Shown here: piece by piece, positions 1-5,266 of the stretch
How the letters are laid out: each line of letters begins with the position of its first letter
How positions within the stretch are numbered: position 1 is the first letter of the stretch
Assembly (NCBI GenBank): GCA_016200365.1
Contig: JACQEW010000223.1
Coordinates: 1-10,550 of the forward strand
Source of the DNA: Nitrospinota bacterium
GTDB taxonomy: Bacteria; Nitrospinota; Nitrospinia; UBA9942
Length of the DNA: 10,550 bases
Direction of reading: 5' to 3'
Program-made: the position numbers and the translations under genes
Notes under the pieces: generated by a model
The model's database searches: none
What the model saw: the letters and a program-made list of their open reading frames with translations, nothing else
Told to the model about the DNA's origin: nothing

Positions 1-118
1 GCCCTCTTTCACCGGTTATCCTGCATGAAATATCTCTCTTGAGTCCCATTTTGAGGTTAAAAGTCTTATCTGTCATGATAGAAATTGTGTTTTTATTGAG
101 TTTTTCCACAGCCTGCTA

Positions 119-265
119 GTAAAAACTGATCCTTTTACTTTTACGGCTTTACGATACACAATTGCCGGAATTGCGTTTCTCATCTTACTATTGGCAGAAG
201 CTGGGACTGCCATGCTGAGCCGGAGGATTGGACTCACAATGAAAGAAGGCGGTGGCAGCCCTTGA
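119..265 (+). pseudogene. Remnant of EamA/DMT-family permease
   Basis: An open + frame (open from 29, stop at 263-265) contains a stretch reading VKTDPFTFTALRYTIAG followed by AFLILLLAE. This matches the usual second transmembrane segment of EamA (drug/metabolite transporter) permeases, in which a P-F-x-F-x-x-x-R-[YF] motif precedes a hydrophobic helix. Nothing upstream resembles the first helix, and the frame ends after MKEGGGSP, about 30 bp before the attC site. Only about 45 of the roughly 290 residues of a full permease remain, so I read it as a decayed fragment. An open frame on the opposite strand covers the same bases but shows no family motif. The family call rests on one helix and could be wrong. 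Confidence 0.42.
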
Positions 266-294
266 CTCTTGACTTGAAACACAGAAAAAACGAT

Positions 295-359
295 GCCTAA
301 CCAGGCGCTCAAGAGGGACGCGGCGAAAAGCCGCCGCGCCCCTTAGCTCTGTGTTAGGC
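295..359 (+). other. attC recombination site 1 (integron cassette boundary)
   Basis: The site begins with GCCTAAC (R'', 295-301) and ends with GTTAGGC (R', 353-359), which are perfect reverse complements. Inside are CTCAAGAGGGACGC on the left and GCGCCCCTTAGCTCTG on the right, which can pair imperfectly, and a GCGGC-GAAAA-GCCGC hairpin at the centre. Length (65 bp), box sequences and the TCAAG...GAC / CTTA layout match known attC sites such as that of aadA-type cassettes. The arrangement implies that cassette genes read on the + strand, as the following gene does. Cleavage by an integron integrase would fall after the G of GTTAGGC. Confidence 0.85.
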
Positions 360-373
360 GTAAAAGAAATGCA

Positions 374-1567
374 ATGCCAAAACAACTAAAGATTCTTCTC
401 ATAAGCAAACAATATCCACCCGCAATGGGTGGAGGCGGTGCTCATTCATTCTACTTGGCCGATGCCTTAGCACGCCATCCTGATGTTCAAATACATGTTC
501 TCACATCGTCAGCAAAAAATATGCCTCCTGAGGAAAAAATCCGAAATAAAAATCTGTTTATACATAGAATCGACTTTGGGCATTCAATGGCATTGCCATA
601 CGAACCTGCAATCCAAAAAGGTTTACAATTATGTAAAGATATATGTCCGCATCTCTTACATGCGCAACATACGGGTGGTTCTCTTATTGGTCTCCATCTC
701 AAAGCCTCCTTTCACCTACCCCTATTAGTTACGCTCCACAAAACGCCAATTAAGTGGGATAAAAAGATTGTTGAAAGGGCTCCTCTTTACAGTTATATGA
801 AACTCTTATCTCAACTGAACATCATCGACTTGTTTATTGCTGGTAGTCAGGCTTTTAGAAGGGAACTCCAAAAGATAGGAGTTCCAGAGGAAAGGATCCG
901 CTTTATTTATCATGGTGTCCCAATTCGGACATTGGAGCGACTTGCATATGGCAAAAAAAAAGTACTATCAGTGGTACAAAAGCTTAGATTGGAGCGTAAT
1001 GATAATCTGATAGTTTGCCCTGCTCGGATTGATGACAGAAAACAGTTAGATGTCTTCATAAAAGCTGCTGGATTATCAAGAAAAGAATTGCCTGATAAAA
1101 CATTTAAATTTCTGATTACTGGTTCAACAAAAACTAAAGCAGAGGTCGACTACAAAAACCATTTAGAAAGTATGAGTCGTAGTTCAGGAGTCCATGATTG
1201 CTTAAGATTTGATACCTTTGATTTTGAAGAAATCCCAGCCCTTTATAGATTAGCCAAAGTTTGTGTACTACCATCCAGTAGGGAAGGTTTAGGACTTGTG
1301 TTATTAGAATCTCTTGCCGTAAAGACACCTGTGGTGGTTTCAAAAGGAATGGGCGTCACCGAAGTAGTAAAAACAGATGAAAGACACGGCCTCTTCTTTT
1401 TGGACGGTGATTATGTCGATTTAAAACGTCAACTCGTGAAAATATTCACTAATAAGGAATTAGTGAGTAGACTAAGAAAGACGGGGCACAATAGAGTAAA
1501 AAAACATTTCGATGCTGATATGATGGCAAATAATTACTTGAAAGTTTACAAGGAGATGATACAATAA
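374..1567 (+). CDS. Glycosyltransferase family 4 (GT-B fold)
   Basis: This 397-residue protein has the two Rossmann-like halves of a GT4 retaining glycosyltransferase. The N-terminal acceptor half opens with a beta strand and YPPAMGGGGAHSFYLA (residues 14-29), the glycine-rich start typical of the family. The C-terminal donor half has PARIDDRK (216-223), YHGV (179-182) and the E-x7-E nucleotide-sugar signature SREGLGLVLLE (E304 and E312). It probably moves a sugar from a nucleotide donor onto a lipid-linked or polysaccharide acceptor at the cytoplasmic face of the membrane; the substrate cannot be told. There is no signal peptide. The ATG lies only 14 bp after the attC R' box, with a poor ribosome site (AAAGAA) and no visible promoter, as is common for integron cassette genes. 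Length is normal for the family. Confidence 0.9.
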   Translation: MPKQLKILLISKQYPPAMGGGGAHSFYLADALARHPDVQIHVLTSSAKNMPPEEKIRNKNLFIHRIDFGHSMALPYEPAIQKGLQLCKDICPHLLHAQHTGGSLIGLHLKASFHLPLLVTLHKTPIKWDKKIVERAPLYSYMKLLSQLNIIDLFIAGSQAFRRELQKIGVPEERIRFIYHGVPIRTLERLAYGKKKVLSVVQKLRLERNDNLIVCPARIDDRKQLDVFIKAAGLSRKELPDKTFKFLITGSTKTKAEVDYKNHLESMSRSSGVHDCLRFDTFDFEEIPALYRLAKVCVLPSSREGLGLVLLESLAVKTPVVVSKGMGVTEVVKTDERHGLFFLDGDYVDLKRQLVKIFTNKELVSRLRKTGHNRVKKHFDADMMANNYLKVYKEMIQ

Positions 1568-1569
1568 AA

Positions 1570-1597
1570 AAAAGGCCAGAACATTGTCTGGCCTTTT
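1570..1597 (+). terminator. Intrinsic terminator after the glycosyltransferase gene
   Basis: AAAAGGCCAGA (1570-1580), loop ACATTG, TCTGGCCTTTT (1587-1597) form a perfect 11-bp stem starting 2 bp after the stop codon. The A-run on one side and T-run on the other would let it work in both directions. Confidence 0.85.
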
Positions 1598-1605
1598 ACA
1601 GTTTA

Positions 1606-1632
1606 GATTGAAGATGTATGCCATCTTCAATC
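1606..1632. repeat. Second perfect 11-bp hairpin in tandem
   Basis: GATTGAAGATG (1606-1616), loop TATGC, CATCTTCAATC (1622-1632) is a perfect inverted repeat 8 bp after the terminator. No T-run follows directly; the nearest is at about 1657. It could be a back-up terminator, an RNA-stability element or a protein-binding palindrome. Confidence 0.6.
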
Positions 1633-1716
1633 ACGCTCTGATGTTAATATAACACCTTTTTTTTATTTGTCAATCTTTTTTTTGAGATGAAAAGCTGACT
1701 CTGACTGGCGGTGCTA

Positions 1717-1745
1717 TTGACAGGATAATCAAATCCTTATATATT
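1717..1745 (+). promoter_or_regulatory. Sigma-70-type promoter for the 76-residue gene
   Basis: A perfect TTGACA (1717-1722), a 17-bp spacer and TATATT (1740-1745, 5 of 6) lie 28 bp before the start codon at 1774. Transcription would start near 1752. Confidence 0.75.
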
Positions 1746-1773
1746 ATTTACAGTTGGAATGGAGGTTTTTGCC

Positions 1774-2004
1774 ATGCCCCGTATATCTTCAGAGAATAAT
1801 AATTATTATAATAAATACAGGGCGCCTGCTCTGGAAAATAATAACAATAGGGACGGAAATACAGCGGAAGATGTGCGAAAGGCAAGGTATGAGGCTGCTC
1901 AGACGAAAGAAGCCGATATAAGAAAAAGAGAGATTGAGGATAACAGGAGAAACAGGTATACGGCAGAGGAATCAGTGGGCGGGACAATAAATATAAGAGT
2001 ATAA
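1774..2004 (+). CDS. Small charged hypothetical protein (76 aa)
   Basis: I do not recognise this family. The ATG at 1774 is preferred over the in-frame ATG at 1759 because GGAGG (1761-1765) sits 8 bp ahead of it and would lie inside the longer reading. The protein is rich in Asn in its first third (ENNNYYNKYR, LENNNNRDGN) and in Arg, Glu, Lys and Ala in the middle (about residues 30-60), which suggests a charged helix. It ends GGTINIRV. It has no signal peptide, cysteine or transmembrane segment. It has its own consensus promoter and follows the glycosyltransferase terminator, so it is an independent transcription unit inside the putative integron cassette. The good promoter and ribosome site support expression; function is unknown. 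Confidence 0.65.
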   Translation: MPRISSENNNYYNKYRAPALENNNNRDGNTAEDVRKARYEAAQTKEADIRKREIEDNRRNRYTAEESVGGTINIRV

Positions 2005-2040
2005 ATTTCTAATTTTCAATTTCTAACCCCTGATAGAATC

Positions 2041-2075
2041 TTTTTTTTGAGTTTTTTTTGAGTTCTTTTTTTGGG
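2041..2075. repeat. Tandem T8-GAG repeat
   Basis: TTTTTTTTGAG occurs twice back to back (2041-2062), then a degenerate third unit TTCTTTTTTTGGG follows. No stem precedes the T-runs, so this is not a standard terminator. The rest of 2005-2181 shows nothing codable that I can support. Confidence 0.6.
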
Positions 2076-2181
2076 TCCCTTGTTGAACATTGCTTGCAGC
2101 CACAAAGACTGTTGGGAATGGGGACGGGGTTGCAGAGAATGAGGGTCGAATCTTCAAAATTCAATTATTGAGAGAGTAAAC

Positions 2182-2239
2182 GCCTAACAATCAAATCCAG
2201 CGGACGGCTTACAGCCGCCGCTGATTTTGGTCGTTAGGC
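2182..2239 (+). other. attC recombination site 2
   Basis: GCCTAAC (R'', 2182-2188) and GTTAGGC (R', 2233-2239) enclose AATCAAATCCAGCGG on the left and CCGCTGATTTTGGTC on the right. These pair over most of their length with mismatches near the boxes, and a CGGC-TTACA-GCCG tip is at the centre. The 58-bp length and imperfect internal pairing are attC-like. The internal sequence differs from site 1 while the outer boxes are the same, as expected for attC sites of different cassettes. Together the sites delimit a cassette of about 1.88 kb (354-2233). Confidence 0.83.
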
Positions 2240-2311
2240 GAAAATATACAAGATTCAGAATGGCAGTTAAATAAATTCCAACGTAGGCTACCCAACTACA
2301 AGGAGGTAACA

Positions 2312-2536
2312 ATGAATTCAAATGATATTTCCATCTTCGACCTAAGTCCGCCAGAAAAGTTACAACTGGTGGAAGACCTCTGGGATGATCTGGCAGCTTC
2401 CCCGTCAGATGTTCCTGTGCATGAATGGCAAAAAGAAGAGTTGGCTCGTCGAAAAGCTAACTTGATGAGCAAACCGGCTTCGGGGCTTTCGTGGGACGAG
2501 GTGAAACACAGGATTCGAAATCGCTATGGCCGCTAA
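2312..2536 (+). CDS. Antitoxin of ParE-type module (Unstab_antitox family)
   Basis: This 74-residue protein fits the putative addiction-module component family (Unstab_antitox, TIGR02574-like). It has an N-terminal helix LSPPEKLQLVEDLWDDLA (11-28), a P-V-x-x-W-x-x-E-E-L-x-x-R middle part and a C-terminal SWDEVKHRIRNRYG (60-73). Such proteins neutralise a RelE/ParE-fold toxin encoded next to them, and the next gene is one. The start is well supported by AAGGAGG (2300-2306), 5 bp before the ATG. The gene overlaps the toxin start by 11 bp, so translation is probably coupled. It is the first gene after attC site 2, and toxin-antitoxin pairs are common cargo of chromosomal integron arrays. Confidence 0.85.
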   Translation: MNSNDISIFDLSPPEKLQLVEDLWDDLAASPSDVPVHEWQKEELARRKANLMSKPASGLSWDEVKHRIRNRYGR

Positions 2537-2825
2537 ACTAATAATCGCGCCGGAAGCACAAGAGGATGTCGATGAGGCATATACCTGGTACGAAGATCGT
2601 AGACCTGGCTTGGGAGAAGAGTTTCTCGGCTGTGTGGACACCTGTATTCAGACAATTTGTCGTATGCCAGAACTCTATGCGAAAGTCCACGAGGAGTATC
2701 GCCGAGCATTGGTGAGGCGATTTCCGTATATCATTTTTTATGAGTATACCGATGGGAAGGTAATCGTCTACAGTATCTTTCATACGTCCCAGGATCAAAA
2801 AAAATGGAAAAATCGGTTGGTTTGA
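2526..2825 (+). CDS. ParE/RelE-superfamily toxin
   Basis: The 99-residue product follows the ParE-type pattern. It has an N-terminal strand AAKLIIAPEAQEDVDEAYTW (2-21), the helix motif WYEDRRPGLGEEFL (21-34), a conserved P-E-L-Y (48-51), then YRRALVRRFPYIIFYEY (58-74) and a closing VYSIFHTSQDQKKW (81-94). Family members either poison gyrase (ParE-like) or cut ribosome-bound mRNA (RelE-like); the sequence does not decide which. All core positions, including the RRFPY strand and the C-terminal H-x-x-x-D-x-x-x-W, are present, so it is probably intact. The start overlaps the antitoxin gene by 11 bp in a shifted frame. No attC site is visible downstream to close this as a cassette. Confidence 0.88.
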   Translation: MAAKLIIAPEAQEDVDEAYTWYEDRRPGLGEEFLGCVDTCIQTICRMPELYAKVHEEYRRALVRRFPYIIFYEYTDGKVIVYSIFHTSQDQKKWKNRLV

Positions 2826-2993
2826 CTTGCCAATCTTGGCCGAACCATTGGGTCCAGTTGACCATGCCCCGTGTCTGCTTTCGGGAGTAGGTCTTGGTTC
2901 CTATCTTATGATTTATAGCCTTTATACTTTTATTGGGCATGGCAACTGACTCATTTCGTTATGGCATAATATAAACAAAAGGAGGACGAAAAA

Positions 2994-3161
2994 ATGAAGG
3001 AAAAATTAACGGCAATTTTTCAAAAGTCACCATACGGATATATTGGTTTTGTCGAAGAACTTCCTGGAGCGAATACGCAAGGCAAGACACTTGAAGAAAC
3101 GAGAAAAAATCTAATCGAGGCAGTCCAACTTGTTTTAGATGCTAATAGGCAGCTCTTGTGA
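2994..3161 (+). CDS. Short orphan HicB-like antitoxin
   Basis: A 55-residue reading frame starts at ATG 2994 behind a strong GGAGGACG site (2981-2988). Residues 5-50 match the HicB partial RNase-H fold: LTAIFQKSPYGYIGFVEELP (5-24), GANTQGKTLEET (25-36) and an amphipathic helix RKNLIEAVQLVLDANRQLL (37-55). Related proteins are usually about 70 residues with a REPL-like end; this one stops at NRQLL, so the last turn or tail is missing. No HicA partner (small dsRNA-binding-like RNase) lies on either side: 168 bp separate it from the ParE-type gene, and the convergent SurA gene ends 49 bp downstream. An extended -10 candidate, TGGCATAAT (2962-2970), lies just upstream. It may be a leftover or a stand-alone regulator. 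Confidence 0.78.
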   Translation: MKEKLTAIFQKSPYGYIGFVEELPGANTQGKTLEETRKNLIEAVQLVLDANRQLL

Positions 3162-3209
3162 GTTTTTTTCGTTCTCCAGTAGCTTTGCCCCAGAAGGTGG
3201 ATTCCCTTC

Positions 3210-4268
3210 TCAATACAATATCTCTATAAATGCCTTATCTTTCAACTTCTTGAGCCATGCGGTTTTTATGGATTTCATCTTCTCCGCATAAATCCTGTTT
3301 TCTATCTCCTTTGAAACCTCTGTCAGCGGTTTGAAGCCTGATTCTTTTCTGTCTTCGCATTTTATTATGTGGAATCCGAAGGGTGTCCTTATAACATCGC
3401 CTACCTCTCCCTTTTTAAGAGTAAAGGCGGTATCCTCAAAAACCTTTATCATCTTCCCCCTCTGAAAATATCCGAGGTCTCCTCCGTTTTTGGCAGATGA
3501 GGGGTCTTCTGAATAGATTGATGCAAGCCGGGCAAAATCCTCCCCCTCCCTGATTTTATTCAATACATCGGCAGCCCTATTTTTAACAGCCTCTTCTTTA
3601 CTGCTGTCGGTCTCTTCGTTATAAATAAACATTATATGCCTTACCCTCGCCTCTTCGGGAATTGTAAACTCGCTGCGATGCCCTTCATAATATTTTTGTA
3701 TCTCCTTCTCATCCACATGAACCTTGGATTTTACCTCCTGGTTAAAAATTCTGGAGATAACAATCTGCTCTTTCAATATTTCTTTGTAATCGCCGATGCT
3801 TATGTTGTCCCTTTTAATCGCCTCCTCCAATATTTCATCGGTAAAATTATTCTGCCTTTTTATATCCTCAAGAGCCATTCTTACATCTTCATCTGAAACC
3901 TTAATATTGTTATCACCGGCAAACTGCATCATGAGTTTTTCTTCAATCATATCGTTCAGTACATCCTTTTCTATTTTGGAAATATCATCGGCTTCGATGT
4001 TCTTATCCTTTTTTTGAACGCTCGATAGAATCTGAAAACTCCTCCCCTTTACCTCGCTCATAAGTATAATATCCCCGTTTACCCTTGCCGCAATCTTATC
4101 AACAACCATGGCATTGGCAGAAGACAGAAGACAGAAGACAGAAAACAGATAACAGATAACAGAAGACAGAGGACAGAGGACAGAGTAAAAATATTCTGTC
4201 TTCCGACTTCTTGCTTCTTGCTTCTTGCTTCTGACTTCTGACTTCTGTCTTCTGTCTTCTGTTTTCAC
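3210..4268 (-). CDS. SurA-like periplasmic peptidyl-prolyl isomerase/chaperone
   Basis: The 352-residue protein has a cleavable signal peptide (about 1-53, ending SSANA), a SurA N-terminal chaperone domain starting VVDKIAARVNGDIILMSEV (55-73) and one parvulin domain (about 205-305). The parvulin part has ARVRHIMF (207-214), EDFARLASIYSEDPSS (243-258), GGDLGYF (262-268) and RTPFGFHIIK (294-303). It should help outer-membrane proteins fold in the periplasm. E. coli SurA has two parvulin domains; this has one. The start is GTG at 4268, chosen because AAAGGAG (4274-4280) lies 5 bp before it and because it overlaps the stop of the upstream gene by 4 bp (GTGA). It is the last gene of the mfd operon. 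The first 52 or so codons are almost entirely heptanucleotide repeat DNA. Confidence 0.9.
   Translation of the reverse strand: MKTEDRRQKSEVRSKKQEARSRKTEYFYSVLCPLSSVICYLFSVFCLLSSANAMVVDKIAARVNGDIILMSEVKGRSFQILSSVQKKDKNIEADDISKIEKDVLNDMIEEKLMMQFAGDNNIKVSDEDVRMALEDIKRQNNFTDEILEEAIKRDNISIGDYKEILKEQIVISRIFNQEVKSKVHVDEKEIQKYYEGHRSEFTIPEEARVRHIMFIYNEETDSSKEEAVKNRAADVLNKIREGEDFARLASIYSEDPSSAKNGGDLGYFQRGKMIKVFEDTAFTLKKGEVGDVIRTPFGFHIIKCEDRKESGFKPLTEVSKEIENRIYAEKMKSIKTAWLKKLKDKAFIEILY
4118..4265. repeat. Heptamer array as inverted arms, encoding a signal peptide
   Basis: On the + strand, 4118-4185 is built of 7-bp CAGAAGA-type units (variants CAGATAA, CAGAGGA). After a short A/T spacer, 4194-4265 is built of 7-bp units related to TCTGTCT, TCTTGCT and TCTGACT. 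The arms are partly reverse complements. Read on the - strand, the right arm encodes the charged start of the SurA-like protein (KTEDRRQK... to SRKTE, residues 2-25). The left arm encodes its hydrophobic core and cleavage site (SVLCPLSS... to FCLLSSA, residues 29-51). Confidence 0.85.
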
Positions 4269-5254
4269 ATTGTCTCCTTTATTTCTATCTTTGCATTCTC
4301 TCTTAGGGAGGTTATCATGTTTTTTAAAGCCTCATCGTGTTTTCCTTTTGCCAATATCCTTCTGACCTTCTCTTTTATTTCAAGAGGCTCCATCTTCCGT
4401 GCTTCCCGTTTCTCTATCAGCTTAAATATATGGTATCCATAAGGTGTTTTTACAGGATAGCCGATCTCCCCGACCTTCATCTTAAATATCACATCGAATT
4501 CCTGAGGCATCTGCCCCTCGCTGAAGAACCCCAGGTCGCCGCCTTTTTTCGCCTCGGGAGCTATGGATTTTTCCATTGCGATTTTTGCAAAGTCCCCTCC
4601 CTTGAGCAATTCCGAGCGGACGACGAGCGCATCTTCTTCGCTCTTAACGACTATCTGACGGACATGAGCCTGAAGGGGCTTTGTAAAATCCTTTGAATGC
4701 GATTTAAAATATGAATCAATATCCCTGTCGCTGACATCGCTATTTCCTTTAAGCCTGTATGCTATCAGCTTTTCTATAAGCATATTTTCTCTTAATTTAT
4801 TCCTCCACTCTCCCATGCTTATCCCCTCATTTTTCAGCATCTCCTGCATTACCCCCTGGGGATAACCGGCCGCAATCCTTTTCACTGCTTCTTCCGTCTC
4901 TGTATCTGTAACGGACAGTTTTAAGCTCCCCGCCTCCTGCAGCAGCAATCTCTTTTCGATAAGCTGGTCCAGCAGGCTCTTTTTAAGCATAAGAATCTGC
5001 TCCCTTTCGGCAACTTCATCCAGCCTGTTTTTTTTTCTTAAAATTGAAAACTCCTTTTCGAATTCATCGGCAGTTATCTTTTCTCCGTTTACAACAGCAA
5101 TAACCTTTATCTCCTTTTTCACAGGAGGAGGCTCCGACGACTTTTGACAGGAGGCAAGAAACAGGAGGCAAGAGGCAAGAGGCAAGAGGCAAGAGAATAG
5201 ACTCTTCTTTCTTGCTTCTTGCTTCTTGCTTCTGATTCTTATCTCATAACTCAT
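4265..5254 (-). CDS. PpiC/parvulin-type peptidyl-prolyl isomerase lipoprotein
   Basis: This 329-residue protein begins with a basic n-region (RIRSKKQEARKK, 6-17), a hydrophobic stretch and a lipobox LASC (33-36), so it is probably lipidated on Cys36 and held in a membrane facing the periplasm. After a Pro-rich linker comes a SurA-N/PrsA-like chaperone region starting VIAVVNGEKITADEFEKEF (51-69). A parvulin domain lies at about 196-280, with HVRQIVVKSEEDA (197-209), KGGDLGFFSEG (237-247) and KTPYGYHIFKL (269-279). It is likely a folding factor paralogous to the next gene. It lies 12 bp after mfd and its stop overlaps the next start. The ATG has only an A-rich leader and no clear Shine-Dalgarno, so translational coupling to mfd is likely. 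The start codon itself lies in a duplicated AGTTATG heptamer. Confidence 0.9.
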   Translation of the reverse strand: MSYEIRIRSKKQEARKKSLFSCLLPLASCLLFLASCQKSSEPPPVKKEIKVIAVVNGEKITADEFEKEFSILRKKNRLDEVAEREQILMLKKSLLDQLIEKRLLLQEAGSLKLSVTDTETEEAVKRIAAGYPQGVMQEMLKNEGISMGEWRNKLRENMLIEKLIAYRLKGNSDVSDRDIDSYFKSHSKDFTKPLQAHVRQIVVKSEEDALVVRSELLKGGDFAKIAMEKSIAPEAKKGGDLGFFSEGQMPQEFDVIFKMKVGEIGYPVKTPYGYHIFKLIEKREARKMEPLEIKEKVRRILAKGKHDEALKNMITSLRENAKIEIKETM

Positions 5255-5258
5255 AACT
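5146..5258. repeat. Heptamer array as inverted arms, encoding a lipoprotein signal
   Basis: On the + strand, 5146-5195 consists of GGCAAGA/GGCAAGA-like units (variants with ACAGGAG). After about 10 bp, 5206-5241 consists of TCTTGCT-like units, and 5243-5258 holds CATAACT units. Read on the - strand, the right arm gives the start codon and basic n-region, and the left arm gives SCLLPLASCLLFLASC (21-36). Three units of TCTTGCC encode exactly S-C-L-L-P-L-A. Confidence 0.85.
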
Positions 5259-5266
5259 TTTTATTT

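Noticed and set aside
73..312. A 79-residue open frame on the - strand at the left end
   Set aside because: It starts inside attC site 1, shows no family motif, and lies opposite the EamA-like fragment; it is most simply a shadow.
1759..1773. Upstream in-frame ATG at 1759 for the small hypothetical gene
   Set aside because: The GGAGG ribosome site lies directly on or after this codon and is correctly spaced for ATG 1774 instead.
2241..2250. TATACA at 2245-2250 as a -10 for the ParE-type operon
   Set aside because: No reasonable -35 lies at the right distance inside attC site 2; transcription may come from the 1717 promoter.
2731..2940. A 69-residue - strand frame overlapping the ParE-type gene end
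   Set aside because: Most of it is antisense to the toxin, with no motif and no ribosome site; treated as a shadow.
3192..3210. AGAAGG / CCTTCT inverted repeat at the convergent hicB-surA junction
   Set aside because: Only a 6-bp stem with a 7-nt loop and no T-run directly after it on either strand, so I do not call it a terminator.
4118..4268. CRISPR array
   Set aside because: The units are 7 bp in direct tandem with no spacers; these are microsatellite-like heptamers.
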